Counted from the stretch's first letter, positions 17,504-28,525 are shown. The stretch: 64,000 nt of DNA from Marinicauda pacifica (GCF_004793635.1 NZ_SRXV01000002.1:124001-188000); one strand, 5' to 3'. Notes: generated by a model not told the origin, from the sequence alone. Numbers and translations are program-made.

Positions 17504-18105
17504 CGCGGGCTGCCGGGCCATCGAGCGGGTAAGAGGCTTCAATCCTCACTGAAGACACTTGCCCCCAGGAGAGGCAGGACTGCCCTCCTTCGATGAGGGG
17601 TACTCACCGCCTTACGCCGTCATCCGACCCTTCGAGGCTCCGGGCTGCGCCCGAAGCACCTCAGGATAAGGGCGAGGACGACATCAACCCGTTGTATTAA
17701 AATATAAAAATTATCCCAACCACCTCCCTCATGCTGAGGTGCGAGCGTAGCGAGCCTCGAAGCATCGGAGGGCAGGCGCAACGCGACCCAAAGAGCGAAG
17801 GGCGCCTTGTCCTCTCTGGGTCCTGACTGACGTCAGGAAAGAGGAAGAGAAGGACCTGGAGGACGAGACGCTGTCCCCCTCCCCTCCCGCATCCCCTATC
17901 CTTGCGAGGCTCTTTCTCATCCTGTGACAACCCGCCAGAATCGCCACCGCCCCAATATAAGCGCCGTGATAGTCGTAGTAGTAGGAGGTCAACGCCCGCC
18001 TTTCGGCCCCGGAGTCTCACGACATCCCGCCGGAAACCCCACCGAAGCGCAGGCTCGAAGCTGACCGCGCTGGATCGCCCGGCGCCAGTTCGCTATTTCC
18101 ACCCC
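17504..18105. other. 602-base interval without a recognisable gene
   Basis: Between tadD and the UPF0178 gene. It begins with a short imperfect repeat around CAGGACTGCCCTCC and contains the inverted pair of repeat units at 17621-17772. The rest is Pu/Py-biased sequence (17800-17900, rich in GAGGAAGAG-type blocks on one strand). Open frames exist on the minus strand (for example 17729-17992), but they run through the repeat, have Ser/Arg-biased composition and lack a good ribosome site. I see no RNA gene. Confidence 0.6.
17621..17772. repeat. inverted pair of dispersed intergenic repeat units
   Basis: Two units of about 50 bases lie in opposite orientation with a 54-base AT-rich spacer. The left unit (17621-17671) reads, as its complement, CCTTATCCTGAGGTGC then GCCTCGAAGGGTCGG. 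The right unit (17726-17772) reads CCCTCATGCTGAGGTGC then GCCTCGAAGCATCGGAGGG. The CTGAGGTGC and GCCTCGAAG blocks are shared, and each unit is itself partly palindromic. This matches a class of dispersed intergenic repeats found in many alphaproteobacteria (recalled, not searched). No transposase is present. Confidence 0.6.
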
Positions 18106-18558
18106 ATGACAGTTTTCATCGATGCCGATGCCTGCCCGGTCAAGGACGAGGCCATCCGCGTGGCCGAGCGCCACCGCACCAGGATCCTGCTGGTCTGCGA
18201 TGGCGGCCTGCGCCGCCCGCTCAGCGAGTGGGCCGAGCTGGTCATCGTGCCGGAGGGCCCGGATGCGGCCGACGATTACATCGCGGAGCATGCCGGACCG
18301 GGCGATATCTGCATTACCGGCGACATCCCCCTGGCTGACCGATGCGTGAAGGCCGGAGCCCGCGTGCTCGATCACCGCGGCACCGAATTCACCGAGAGCT
18401 CCATCGGGTCGAAACTCGCGATGCGCGATCTGATGACCGATCTGAGAAGCGCCGGCCAGATGGAAGGCGGGGGCGGCAAGCCCTTCGGTCCGCGCGACCG
18501 GTCCGATTTCCTGAACGGGCTCGAACGCGTCTTCCAGGCACTGAAACGCGGGCGCTAG
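18106..18558 (+). CDS. UPF0178 (YaiI/YqxD) family protein
   Basis: A 150-residue cytosolic protein of the YaiI/YqxD family, with a PIN-like fold suggested for the family. The N-terminus [15 protein letters not shown] contains the conserved Asp and Cys cluster. [40 protein letters not shown] is the typical central part, with the conserved acidic and Thr-Gly-Asp residues. [17 protein letters not shown] is the usual C-terminal signature. The ATG at 18106 is used because the family begins there; the frame is open further upstream into gene-free sequence. The biochemical activity of the family is not established. Confidence 0.9.
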   Translation: MTVFIDADACPVKDEAIRVAERHRTRILLVCDGGLRRPLSEWAELVIVPEGPDAADDYIAEHAGPGDICITGDIPLADRCVKAGARVLDHRGTEFTESSIGSKLAMRDLMTDLRSAGQMEGGGGKPFGPRDRSDFLNGLERVFQALKRGR

Positions 18559-18651
18559 AACGGCCAGGCTTTTTCAGCCCGGCCATCGCTTTCGCGCGCG
18601 GATCGATTACCTTCCCCGCCAGCTTTGACAGACAATCCGGGAGTTCGACCC

Positions 18652-19758
<1,107 letters not shown>

Positions 19759-19783
19759 GCGCGACAGGAGAGACCGGAGCCCC

Positions 19784-20626
19784 ATGATCGAGAAGAAATC
19801 TGAAGCGCTCTGCTTTGGCGGCCGCCAGCAGGTCTGGACGCACAAATCGGAGGCCACGGCCACCGACATGACCTTCGGGCTCTACCTGCCGCCCCAGGCG
19901 GAGGAGGGTCCGGTTCCGGTTCTCGTCTTCCTGTCGGGGCTGACCTGCACGCATGAAAACGTGATCACCAAGGCCGGGGCGCAGCACTATTGCGCCGAGC
20001 ACGGCATCGCTCTGCTCGCCCCGGACACGTCCCCGCGCGGCCTCGACCTGCCCGGCGAGCATGACGATTACGATTTCGGCTCCGGCGCAGGCTTCTATCT
20101 CAACGCCACGCAGGAACCCTGGGACGCCCACTATCACATGGCCCGCTATGTCAGGGGCGAGTTGCTCGACGCGGCCGAGATGGCGGCGCCCGGGCTCGAC
20201 ATGGACCGGGTCTCGATCACCGGCCACTCGATGGGCGGGCACGGCGCGCTGACGCTGGCGCTGCGTCATCCCGACCGGTTCAAATCCGTCTCTGCCTTCG
20301 CACCGATCTGTGCGCCCAGCGAGGTCCCGTGGGGCGAGAAGGCCTTCTCGCGCTATCTCGGCGAGGACCGCAAGACCTGGCGGCGCTACGATGCCTGCGC
20401 CCTGATCGAGGACGGGGCCCGTGTGCCCGAAATCCTCGTCGATCAGGGCCTGGCCGACAATTTCCTGGATGAACAACTGCGTCCCGAGCGTCTGGAAGAG
20501 GCGTGCCGGGATACCGGCATCACGCTGACCGTGCGCCGTCAGGCCGGCTACGATCACAGCTATTACTTCATCTCGACCTTTATCGGCGACCACATCCGCT
20601 GGGCTGCCGAGCGGCTGAAGGCGTAG
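19784..20626 (+). CDS. fghA: S-formylglutathione hydrolase
   Basis: Hydrolyses S-formylglutathione to formate and glutathione, the second step of glutathione-dependent formaldehyde detoxification. The 280-residue esterase-D protein shows FLSGLTCTHENVITKAGAQ (family signature), GHSMGGHGAL with nucleophile S149, LVDQGLADNF containing the catalytic Asp, and YDHSYYF with the catalytic His. It lies 25 bases behind frmA, so the two form one operon. It converges on rmuC with a 7-base gap, leaving little room for a separate terminator. Confidence 0.97.
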   Translation: MIEKKSEALCFGGRQQVWTHKSEATATDMTFGLYLPPQAEEGPVPVLVFLSGLTCTHENVITKAGAQHYCAEHGIALLAPDTSPRGLDLPGEHDDYDFGSGAGFYLNATQEPWDAHYHMARYVRGELLDAAEMAAPGLDMDRVSITGHSMGGHGALTLALRHPDRFKSVSAFAPICAPSEVPWGEKAFSRYLGEDRKTWRRYDACALIEDGARVPEILVDQGLADNFLDEQLRPERLEEACRDTGITLTVRRQAGYDHSYYFISTFIGDHIRWAAERLKA

Positions 20627-20633
20627 CTCGGAC

Positions 20634-22064
20634 TCAGTCTTCCTCGCCGCGCGGGGCTTCCAGCGCGGCCGGGTCATTGTCCTCGTCCGCGCCGGACGCT
20701 GCAATATACTCGTCCGGCAGGGACTTCTTGGTGGCCGCGCCGAGCCGCTTGAGCATCTCGGTCTGGCGAACGACATTGCCCGGGCCCTCGACCAGCTTGC
20801 TCTTGGCCCCGTGCCAGGCGTCCTGGGCCTGGTTCAGGCGGGTCCCGACCGTGTCGAGGTCTTTCACGAAGCCCTCGAACTTGTCGTAAAGCTTGCCCGC
20901 GCGCTCCGCGATCTGGGCGGCGTTCTGGTTCTGGCGCTCGATGACCCAGAGATTCTGCACCGTGCGCATCGCCATCATCAGCGTCGTCGGGGTCGCGATC
21001 ATCACATCGCGGTCCCAGGCAAAAGCGGCCAGGTCAGGATCATTCTGCAGGGCCAGCGACGCCGCGCCTTCCAGGGGCACGAACATCAAGGTGAAGCTCA
21101 CGCCGGGGTAGTGCTTTGGATAATCCTTCTCGCCCAGTGCCTTGATATGATTTCGCACCGAGGTCAGGTGCTGTTTCAGGGCCAGGGCCCGCTCCTCGTC
21201 CGTGTCGGCGTTCACGCAGCGCTCGAACGCCGTCAGCGACACCTTGGCATCGATCACCAGCTTCTGCTGGTTGGGCATGTCCACGATGACGTCCGGGCGC
21301 TGGCGCGCTCCGCTCTCGTCGCTGACTGAATCCTGGGTATGAAATTCCTGGCCTTCGCGCAGTCCGGCGCGTTCAAGGATGCTGGACAGCACGAACTCGC
21401 CCCAGTCGCCCTGCACCTTGGACTGTGAGCGCAGCGCGTTGGCCAGATTCTTCGCGTCCTCGCCCATCTGGCGCGCATCGTTGTGTAGAGTGCTGACGAG
21501 CTGATGCAAAGCCCCGGTCTGGGTCGAGCGCTTCTCGGCATCCTCGGCGACGCGCTTCTGGAAGCCGTCCAGCTGCTCGCGCAATGGGCGCAGCATCTGG
21601 GACAGGGTCTCGGTGCCCTGCTTGTTGAGCTGCTCGCCACTCGTTTTCAGGATGTCGTTGGCCAGGTTCTTGAACGTCACGGACAGGCTCTCGCGGGCCT
21701 TTTCCAGCTCGGCCAATTTCTCGCCATGATGGCGCTCGGCGGCCTGATGCTTTTCCCTAAGGCCCGACAAGTCACGGCTCAGCGCGTCCCTGTCCTGCTG
21801 CAGGGTTTCGAGCCGGTCGCGAAGCCGGTCGCGCTCTTCGCCGGCACTTTCCAGCCGGGCCAGGCGTTCGCGTGTTTCGGACAACTCGCCCTTGGCCTGC
21901 TCGGCCTGCCGGCGCCAGTCGTCACGGTCAGCCTTGGTCTCCTCCAGAAATGCCGGGTCGAGCCCGCCCTGGTCCGGCTTGCGGATCCACAGCAAGCCGA
22001 AAAGGCCGACAAGCAGCAATGTTCCGACGATGTAGATGATCAGTTCCGGCGCCACCGCGTCCAT
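20634..22064 (-). CDS. rmuC: DNA recombination protein RmuC
   Basis: A 476-residue RmuC-family protein. Members limit inversions at short inverted repeats and have a nuclease-like fold. Residues 8-28 form an N-terminal membrane anchor (IIYIVGTLLLVGLFGLLWI). A long coiled coil from about 45 to 190 is rich in Glu, Arg, Lys and Gln. The conserved RmuC domain follows, with QGDWGEFVLSSILERAGLREGQEF, RPDVIVDMPNQQKLVIDAKVSL and FVPLEGAASLAL. It is transcribed in the same direction as the Tad operon and starts about 100 bases after a small hypothetical gene, but no functional link to pili is implied. Confidence 0.95.
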   Translation of the reverse strand: MDAVAPELIIYIVGTLLLVGLFGLLWIRKPDQGGLDPAFLEETKADRDDWRRQAEQAKGELSETRERLARLESAGEERDRLRDRLETLQQDRDALSRDLSGLREKHQAAERHHGEKLAELEKARESLSVTFKNLANDILKTSGEQLNKQGTETLSQMLRPLREQLDGFQKRVAEDAEKRSTQTGALHQLVSTLHNDARQMGEDAKNLANALRSQSKVQGDWGEFVLSSILERAGLREGQEFHTQDSVSDESGARQRPDVIVDMPNQQKLVIDAKVSLTAFERCVNADTDEERALALKQHLTSVRNHIKALGEKDYPKHYPGVSFTLMFVPLEGAASLALQNDPDLAAFAWDRDVMIATPTTLMMAMRTVQNLWVIERQNQNAAQIAERAGKLYDKFEGFVKDLDTVGTRLNQAQDAWHGAKSKLVEGPGNVVRQTEMLKRLGAATKKSLPDEYIAASGADEDNDPAALEAPRGEED

Positions 22065-22162
22065 TCTCCTGCCCTGTTAGAGGTTCGCGTTCTGTTCGCG
22101 CGCCATCATGGCCGAGTCGAGCCGCGGACGCCAGCGCACAGGTCCCGCCCAGGGCAGTCCGG

Positions 22163-22675
22163 TCAGAACGGCCCCTTGCCGTCGTCGTTAGACGCGGGCG
22201 GCGCCGCGATCGGCGGCGGGGCCGGTTCGGACGGTTCGGTCTTCTTCAACGGGAAGCGGCTCTTGAGAGCGCCCGAGACCAGCGTGTGGTCAAACCGGAA
22301 ATCTTCGGTATGCATGCGAAGCTCGGCCGGCGCCTTGTTGGTCTTGCTCGCTTCGATCGCCCGGTAGAGCGCAAACAGCCGCAAATAGCCCTTGTCGTCC
22401 TTGGAGAGGGACGTCTCGTCCAGCCTGGCGGCAAATTCGGTCAGGCGCTTGATCGCTGCCTTGCGCTTGTTGGTGGCGAGCTCCAGCAGGGCACTGACGG
22501 CCTCCACCTTCCAGCCGATATCGGCAAAGTCGAGCTTCTTCGGCGCAGCGGAGAGTTCGTCTCGCGCACGGTCAAGATCGCCCGCGCCCATCGCGGCAAG
22601 CGCGTGGTCGGCGGCCTGGTCGGCCATGCGAATCTCTTCGCGGCGCCGTTCTTCCGCCTTGCGGCCCCCAAACAT
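22163..22675 (-). CDS. uncharacterised helical protein downstream of tadC
   Basis: A 170-residue, mostly alpha-helical, charged protein beginning MFGGRKAEERRREEIRMADQAADHALAAMGAGDLDRARDEL, with TPR-like spacing. The tail is Pro-rich (PSEPAPPPIAAPPASNDD). The ATG at 22675 has a strong GGAGAGG ribosome site; the frame to 22708 is rejected for that reason. No signal peptide or membrane helix is visible. It lies 63 bases past tadC in the same orientation, so it may be transcribed with the pilus genes. Function is unknown. Confidence 0.72.
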   Translation of the reverse strand: MFGGRKAEERRREEIRMADQAADHALAAMGAGDLDRARDELSAAPKKLDFADIGWKVEAVSALLELATNKRKAAIKRLTEFAARLDETSLSKDDKGYLRLFALYRAIEASKTNKAPAELRMHTEDFRFDHTLVSGALKSRFPLKKTEPSEPAPPPIAAPPASNDDGKGPF

Positions 22676-22738
22676 GGGATACCTCTCCTCACCTGTCGAA
22701 GCGTGCAAGGTCTAGGCTAGACCGAACGGCACGTCACG

Positions 22739-23713
22739 TCACAGATTCTGGTAGCTAATAATCGCAGGGCCGAGAATGACGACAAACAGTACCGGGAGGA
22801 AGAAGACAATCATCGGCACCGTCAGCTTGGCTGGCAGGGCAGCAGCCTTCTTCTCCGCGTTCGCCACGCGCATGTCACGGTTTTCCTTGGCCATGACGCG
22901 CAGCGCCTGTCCCAGCGGGGTGCCGTAGCGTTCGGCCTGGATCAGGGCGGTTGCAACCGCTTTGACCCCGGCATGATTGGTGCGAATGCCCAGATTCTCG
23001 TAGGCCTTGCGGCGATCCTGCAGATAAGCCAGCTCGGCCGTGGTCAGGGTCAGCTCTTCGGCCAGCTCGATCGAAGACGAACTGACTTCATTGGCCACCT
23101 TCTGGAAGGCCGCCTCGATCGACATCCCCGATTCCACGCAGATCAGTAGCAGATCGAGCGCATCGGGAAAGGCCTGCATGATCGATTCGCGCCGCTTGGA
23201 CGCGAGGTTGGTCAGATAGATAGCCGGCGCGTAATAGCCGAGCACCGCGAACGCCATCGCAATGGCAAAACGCGCCATGCTTTCCAGTTCGAAATCGTTG
23301 ACGAAAAACAGGTAGAGCGCGCTGATGGCAAACAGGAGGAAGGGTGCGATGAAGCGCGCGAAATAAAAGGCCGAAACCGGGCCGGGCCCGCGCAGACCGG
23401 CCTGAAGCAGCTTGATCTTCAGATTGGGGTCTTCGAGGAGCTTTTCCAGATTCAGCTTTTCGACCGTCCGGCGGTAAAGGCTGCGCGTATCCTTTCCCCG
23501 AAGCGAAGAATTCTGCGCATCCTGAAGCGCTTCGCGGTTCTTGCGTCGCAACTCCTCGCGCCGGTTCGCGACCTGTTTGAGACGCTTGTTCGTCGTGTCG
23601 GGATTGAGGGCAGGGCCGGACAGGGTCAGCACGGTGGCAAACACCAGAACGGCGGTGACCACGGCAAACAGGTTGGAAGGCGCGGTGATGAACTCGGCAA
23701 TCGAATCTAGCAT
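22739..23713 (-). CDS. tadC: Tad pilus inner-membrane platform protein TadC
   Basis: One of the two type II secretion F-domain proteins that form the inner-membrane platform of the Tad pilus machine, 324 residues. An N-terminal membrane segment is followed by a charged linker (NKRLKQVANRREELRRKNRE) and two central hydrophobic segments. The T2SSF core contains FPDALDLLLICVESGMSIEAAFQKVANEV and the GTPLGQALRVMAKE signature. A last membrane segment is near the C-terminus (IVFFLPVLFVVILGPAII). It is 12 bases downstream of tadB, in the standard cpaF-tadB-tadC order. Confidence 0.95.
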   Translation of the reverse strand: MLDSIAEFITAPSNLFAVVTAVLVFATVLTLSGPALNPDTTNKRLKQVANRREELRRKNREALQDAQNSSLRGKDTRSLYRRTVEKLNLEKLLEDPNLKIKLLQAGLRGPGPVSAFYFARFIAPFLLFAISALYLFFVNDFELESMARFAIAMAFAVLGYYAPAIYLTNLASKRRESIMQAFPDALDLLLICVESGMSIEAAFQKVANEVSSSSIELAEELTLTTAELAYLQDRRKAYENLGIRTNHAGVKAVATALIQAERYGTPLGQALRVMAKENRDMRVANAEKKAAALPAKLTVPMIVFFLPVLFVVILGPAIISYQNL

Positions 23714-23725
23714 GAGTGCGCCTCC

Positions 23726-24718
23726 CTAGTGTTTGAAGTTGATCATGGAACGCATCACGAAGATGCCGATTCCCATCCACGTCAGGCCGCCGATGAGCAT
23801 CATCTGACCCTTCGAGGTGGTGAACATCAGGGCCATGTAGTCGGGTGCGGTGAAGGAGACGATCCCGCAGACCAGGGGCGGCAGCGCACCGATGATCATG
23901 GCCGACGTCTTGGCCTCGGACGAGAGCGCGCCGATCTTCTCCTTGAGCATCTTGCGCCCGCGCAGGACGCCGGAGAGATTCTGCAGCGCCTCGGCCAGAT
24001 TGCCGCCCGACTTCGACTGAATGCTCAGCACGATGGCAAAGAATTGCAGCTCCGGCGCCGGCATCCGAGTGACCATGCGGCGCATGCCTTCGTCGACATC
24101 GACGCCGACCGCAATGCCCTCGCATAGTTTCTGGAACTCGGACTTGATCGGTTCGGGGGATTCTCGCGCGATGATCTTCAGGCATTCGTTCAGCGGCAAA
24201 CCGGACTTCACGCCGCGCACGATGATGTCCAGTGCATCCGCGAAGTTGGCGGTGAATGCCTTGACCCGCATCCCCTTCCTGAAGCCGATGATCCAGCGGG
24301 GCACACCGAGGCCGGCAACGAGCGTTGCGCCCAGGGTCAGCAGAAGATTCTGTCCGGTCAGGAGCAGCGGCAGGAATGCCAAGACTGCCAGCACGCCTGA
24401 CAGGATCCAGAAGAACTGCGGCGTCCAGCTCAGGCCAGCCTGCTCCAGCCGCGCGTTCAAGGTCAGCGTCTTCTTGCGCGCCCGCTTCTGGCGTTCCTCG
24501 ATCTCTTTCAGGCTGTCTTGGACCTGCTTGCGCTTCTGCGCGCCGGCATCCAGCGGCCCCTGGCGCTTCGTGCGCCGTGCCGGCTCACCGACGGCCTGCG
24601 CGGTCCGCCGGGCCTGCGTCTTCGACGGCCCGCTGGAGGTGACCGCCAGGCCGACGCCAGCCACCGCTACGAAGGCGCAGGCCGCGGCTAGCACAAATGC
24701 GAGATCGCCACCCACCAT
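23726..24718 (-). CDS. tadB: Tad pilus inner-membrane platform protein TadB
   Basis: The partner of TadC in the Tad platform, 330 residues. The N-terminal membrane segment is followed by a basic linker (RRTAQAVGEPARRTKRQG) and paired hydrophobic helices. The T2SSF domain has FADALDIIVRGVKSGLPLNECLKIIARE and FAIVLSIQSKSGGNLAEALQNLSGVLRGRK, and further membrane helices close the protein. It starts 3 bases after the cpaF stop, so translation is coupled. Confidence 0.95.
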   Translation of the reverse strand: MVGGDLAFVLAAACAFVAVAGVGLAVTSSGPSKTQARRTAQAVGEPARRTKRQGPLDAGAQKRKQVQDSLKEIEERQKRARKKTLTLNARLEQAGLSWTPQFFWILSGVLAVLAFLPLLLTGQNLLLTLGATLVAGLGVPRWIIGFRKGMRVKAFTANFADALDIIVRGVKSGLPLNECLKIIARESPEPIKSEFQKLCEGIAVGVDVDEGMRRMVTRMPAPELQFFAIVLSIQSKSGGNLAEALQNLSGVLRGRKMLKEKIGALSSEAKTSAMIIGALPPLVCGIVSFTAPDYMALMFTTSKGQMMLIGGLTWMGIGIFVMRSMINFKH

Positions 24719-24721
24719 GGT

Positions 24722-26251
24722 CTACGCCTCCGAGGCGTCGAGCGCCTCGGCCAGGTCGCGATCCAGCCCGTAATAGCGGGCGCGATCCCAGAATTTGGGG
24801 CGGGCAATGCCGGTAGACACGTGGCGGCCGAGAATATTCCCGTCCGCGTCCTCACCGGTCATTTCGTAGAGGAACAAGTCCTGGGTGACGATCACATCGC
24901 CTTCCATGCCGAGCACTTCGGTGATGTGGGTGATCTTGCGCGAGCCGTCGCGCATGCGCGCAGCCTGGATCACGACATCGATCGAGCCGGCGACCATTTC
25001 GCGAATCGTCTTTGACGGCAGGTTGTATCCACCCATCGTGATCATGGATTCCAGACGCGACAACGCCTCGCGCGGCGAGTTGGAGTGAAGCGTCCCCATC
25101 GACCCGTCATGGCCCGTATTCATGGCCTGCAGCAGGTCGAATGCTTCGGGGCCGCGCACCTCGCCCACGATGATGCGTTCGGGGCGCATGCGCAGGCAGT
25201 TCTTGACCAGGTCGCGCATGGTGACCTGTCCCTGTCCCTCCAGGTTGGGCGGGCGGGTTTCCAGCCGCACCACGTGCGGCTGCTGGAGCTGAAGTTCGGC
25301 AGCATCTTCGCAGGTGATGATCCGCTCATCCTCGCCGATGAAGCCGGTCATGCAGTTGAGAAGTGTGGTCTTGCCCGAACCCGTCCCCCCGGAGATCAGC
25401 ACGTTGCAGCGCGATTCCGAGATGATCTCGAGCACGCGAGCGCCTTCGGTGGTGATGGACCCGAATCCCACCAGATCCTTCATCCGGAGCTTGTCTTTCT
25501 TGAACTTCCGGATCGTGAGCGTCGGACCGTCCAGCGAAAGCGGCGGCGCGATCACGTTCACGCGGCTTCCGTCGGCGAGGCGCGCATCGCAGATCGGCGA
25601 ACTTTCGTCCACGCGGCGTCCGACCTGGCTCACGATGCGCTGACAGATATTCATCAGCTGGCCATTGTCACGAAAGCGGATATTGGTCTTCTTCACGCGC
25701 CCGCCGACTTCGATGAAGACGTCCCCGGCTCCGTTGACCATGATGTCGGCGATATCATCGCGCGCCAGCAGAGGTTCGAGCGGACCGTAACCGAGCACAT
25801 CGTTGCAGATGTCCTGCAGCAGCTGTTCCTGCTCGGCGATCGACATCGCCACATTCTTGATCGAAATGATCTCTGTGACGATGTCGCGGATTTCGTCGGA
25901 CGCCGTTTCGGTGTCGAGGCGCGAGAGCTGGGACAGGTCGATGGTGTCGATCAGCGCGTTGAAGATCGTCGTCTTGATCTCGTAATACTCGCGCGAGCGC
26001 TCCGCGCCAACGGTCTCCACGACAGCCTTGGGACGCGGCTTGGCTTTGGACGGCTCGGCAGCTGCCACCGGTTTCGAGACCGGTTCTGGCTGCGGCTTTG
26101 GCGTTGCGGGCTTGGGACGCGGAGCCGCCGGCTGAGGCCTGGCTTTCGTGGCAACCCCCGTATCGGCGGGCTCGGGCGGACGTGCGGGCGCCGCCTTCGG
26201 TCCTGACTGACCAAATCCGCCGGACTGCCCCCCTGACCTCTTGCCGAACAT
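24722..26251 (-). CDS. cpaF: Tad pilus assembly ATPase CpaF/TadA
   Basis: Hexameric secretion ATPase that powers extension, and in related systems retraction, of Tad pili; 509 residues. A Pro/Ala/Lys-rich disordered N-terminus (about 1-85) precedes the PilT/VirB11-type module. That module has Walker [16 protein letters not shown] near residue 289, an acidic Asp box, [22 protein letters not shown], the Walker B region [27 protein letters not shown] and the His box [16 protein letters not shown]. The gene is followed by tadB after 3 bases and preceded by cpaE after 21 bases. Confidence 0.97.
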   Translation of the reverse strand: MFGKRSGGQSGGFGQSGPKAAPARPPEPADTGVATKARPQPAAPRPKPATPKPQPEPVSKPVAAAEPSKAKPRPKAVVETVGAERSREYYEIKTTIFNALIDTIDLSQLSRLDTETASDEIRDIVTEIISIKNVAMSIAEQEQLLQDICNDVLGYGPLEPLLARDDIADIMVNGAGDVFIEVGGRVKKTNIRFRDNGQLMNICQRIVSQVGRRVDESSPICDARLADGSRVNVIAPPLSLDGPTLTIRKFKKDKLRMKDLVGFGSITTEGARVLEIISESRCNVLISGGTGSGKTTLLNCMTGFIGEDERIITCEDAAELQLQQPHVVRLETRPPNLEGQGQVTMRDLVKNCLRMRPERIIVGEVRGPEAFDLLQAMNTGHDGSMGTLHSNSPREALSRLESMITMGGYNLPSKTIREMVAGSIDVVIQAARMRDGSRKITHITEVLGMEGDVIVTQDLFLYEMTGEDADGNILGRHVSTGIARPKFWDRARYYGLDRDLAEALDASEA

Positions 26252-26272
26252 CGTATGCCTTACCTTCGCTTC

Positions 26273-27862
26273 TTAGCTCTTGCGCTTGAACAGGCCGGAG
26301 AACAGCCCGCGCGATTTAGACACGGTGGCGCTGGAACGCCCCGTGACCTGCCCGGCCAGGTGAGCGAAGCCCTCCGCGGCGCGCGACTTGTCATCGACTT
26401 CAGAAATCATCTGACCGTTATTGGCCGCCTTGCCGAACAGTTCCGGGTCGAAGGGCAGCACAAGCGCCGGCGCTGCACCGAGCGCGTCGGCGAAATCTTT
26501 CAACGGAATATCGGGACGCTTCGGGCAGCCGGCCATATTCACGACCACCTTGGGCGGTTCGTCATTCGGGCGCTGCTGGCGGACCAGATCGAACAGGTTC
26601 TTCGCATTACGCAGGCACGCCAGATCCGGGGTGACGGTCACCACCACCTGATCGGCCGAGAGCACGGTCTGGCGCACCCAGGGCGACCAGGTGTGCGGCA
26701 GGTCGAGCACGATGAACGGCGCCTGTCGGCGAACCTTCTCGATCACAGCATCGTAGGACTCGACCGGGAATTCCCAATCGCGCTCCAGCGTGGCGGGTGC
26801 GGAAAAAAGGCTTAACCGGTCTGTACAGCGCACCAGAAGGCGATCAAGCAACGCATCGTCCAGGCGATCGGGCTCGGCCAGCGCCTCGGAGATGGTCTGT
26901 GCCGGGTCCTGGTTGAAGTCGAGTCCCGCCGTTCCATAGGACAGGTCCAGGTCCACGAGCACCGCGTCGGTACGCTGGTTCTCGCTCATGCACCAGGAGA
27001 CGTTGTGGGCCACGGTCGAGGACCCGACCCCGCCCTTGGCTCCGATAAACGCAATCGTCTTGCCTGCGAACGGCGCCTCGGGGTCCGTGAATAGGCCGGA
27101 AATCGTCTTGATCAGGTGAAGCGGAGACATGGGCGGTACGAGATATTCGCTTACCCCGCGGCGCATCAGCTCGCGGTAAAGCCCGATATCGTTGGTCGCG
27201 CCCACAACGATGACGCGCGTTTCGGGATCGCACACCCCGGCCAGTTCCTCGAGCTGTTCGAAGAGGGCCTTGCCCTGCATGCCGGTTTCGACGATCAGCA
27301 AGTTGGGCGTGGACTCGTCGTAGAAACGTTCGATCGCTGACGGCAGGCCGCCCAGCTCCACAGTCACATGAGCCTTGGCCAGGCGCCGGTCGTCGCTGGC
27401 ATTGTGGATCAGTGCACCGGTTTCGGGACGGTCGCAGAAGGCGTGGATCGTAATGCGCGGCACCGGCGCGACCAGCTCATCCTCGTCCTCGGCGGAAATC
27501 TCGCCATAGATGCCGCGCCCGGCTGTTCCAGCGCTCAGCGGCGGCAGGTCGGCCGCGGACTGGCGGCGCGGCTCCGGCCGCGTCTGCACGGCAGCCGCGT
27601 CACCAAAATCGTCATCCTCGTCCGCCTCGAACCGGTCGGAGGAATTGGCCTCGGCCAGGCGCGCGCCAAACGGGCTCGGCCCTTCCTCGGCCGGATCGGA
27701 CCGGCCCCGATTCATCGCGGCCGGTTCATCGTCGCCCAGCAGGCGGCGCTCGATTTCATCGGTGCCGGAGAAAGCATCATCGAAGTCGCTTTCGACCGGG
27801 CCAGTGTCGAGAAACTCGTCTTCCGGGTCGAACGCGTTGTCGTCCTTGAAGGCATCAGCCAT
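26273..27862 (-). CDS. cpaE: pilus localisation ATPase CpaE/TadZ
   Basis: A MinD/ParA-type protein that positions the Tad machinery, at the cell pole in Caulobacter; 529 residues. An acidic, low-complexity N-terminus of about 130 residues is followed by a response-regulator-like domain (ITIHAFCDRP...LIVETGMQG...RVIVVGATNDIGLYRELMRRGVSEYLVPP). The deviant Walker ATPase domain comes next, with FIGAKGGVGSSTVAHN at about 270-282 and the switch VLVDLDLSYGTAGLDF. It lies between cpaD and cpaF with spacers of 12 and 21 bases. Confidence 0.93.
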   Translation of the reverse strand: MADAFKDDNAFDPEDEFLDTGPVESDFDDAFSGTDEIERRLLGDDEPAAMNRGRSDPAEEGPSPFGARLAEANSSDRFEADEDDDFGDAAAVQTRPEPRRQSAADLPPLSAGTAGRGIYGEISAEDEDELVAPVPRITIHAFCDRPETGALIHNASDDRRLAKAHVTVELGGLPSAIERFYDESTPNLLIVETGMQGKALFEQLEELAGVCDPETRVIVVGATNDIGLYRELMRRGVSEYLVPPMSPLHLIKTISGLFTDPEAPFAGKTIAFIGAKGGVGSSTVAHNVSWCMSENQRTDAVLVDLDLSYGTAGLDFNQDPAQTISEALAEPDRLDDALLDRLLVRCTDRLSLFSAPATLERDWEFPVESYDAVIEKVRRQAPFIVLDLPHTWSPWVRQTVLSADQVVVTVTPDLACLRNAKNLFDLVRQQRPNDEPPKVVVNMAGCPKRPDIPLKDFADALGAAPALVLPFDPELFGKAANNGQMISEVDDKSRAAEGFAHLAGQVTGRSSATVSKSRGLFSGLFKRKS

Positions 27863-27874
27863 GGTTCGATTTCC

Positions 27875-28525
27875 TTACTCGACGACTTCAGTCACAGCGC
27901 CGCTCTCTTCGTCCGAGCGGCGTGTCGCGGTACCCTCGCCCCGGCGCCACGCGTCTATGACGGTCTGTCGGCGCGCAGCATCGGGTGCCGCCAGCCCCCG
28001 CGCGGTCACCAGATCGCGCGGATCGGCGACCATCGCCGCCAGATTGTTGGCAGTCGCGCACCCGAACTGGTCCCACGTCTCCCCGGCACGCGGATGAGCC
28101 AGGTCCTCCCAACCCTGCGAGCAGGCCGGAGCCACGGCGACGTAGCGCTGAAAGGAGAAGATGACCGGGGCATCGGGGCGGCCGGCTGCGTCATAGGCGC
28201 TGCCGCTGATGTCGCGCCAGTCGAGGCCAGCATCGTAAAGGCGCGTGCGCACTTGCGCGATCGCCGCGATCGCTGCGTCCGAGTTCGGGCCGTGCGCCGG
28301 ATACGTGATCACAAAGGGACCGTGGCCGACCGCCTTGTATTCGGCGGCCAGTGCATTGACGAGATCCTGCTGGTCCCAGGTCAGGCCGTTATCGCTCGGA
28401 CTGACCGGCATCGGAACGCGCACCTGCTCTACGACCGCGGTCGCTTCGGGCCGGGCCATCGGTGCACTCGCGCAGCCTGCTGCTGCGGTCAGGATGGTGA
28501 GCGAAAGAAGGGCAGAACGCATCAT
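27875..28525 (-). CDS. cpaD: pilus assembly lipoprotein CpaD
   Basis: Outer-membrane-associated lipoprotein of the Tad machine, 216 residues. Its signal (MMRSALLSLTILTAAAGC) ends in a lipobox with the cysteine at about residue 18. The domain features QQDLVNALAAEYKAVGHGPFVITYP and a final FGCATANNLAAMVADPRDLVTARGL, the signature of CpaD. The start is put at the double ATG at 28525/28522, 5 bases past the cpaC stop; the longer frame overlapping cpaC is rejected because it would bury the signal peptide. Confidence 0.93.
   Translation of the reverse strand: MMRSALLSLTILTAAAGCASAPMARPEATAVVEQVRVPMPVSPSDNGLTWDQQDLVNALAAEYKAVGHGPFVITYPAHGPNSDAAIAAIAQVRTRLYDAGLDWRDISGSAYDAAGRPDAPVIFSFQRYVAVAPACSQGWEDLAHPRAGETWDQFGCATANNLAAMVADPRDLVTARGLAAPDAARRQTVIDAWRRGEGTATRRSDEESGAVTEVVE

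Noticed and set aside
17729..17992. Minus-strand 87-codon frame [12 protein letters not shown]...
   Set aside because: It runs through the inverted repeat, is Ser/Arg-biased and has no clear ribosome site; kept only as gene-free interval.
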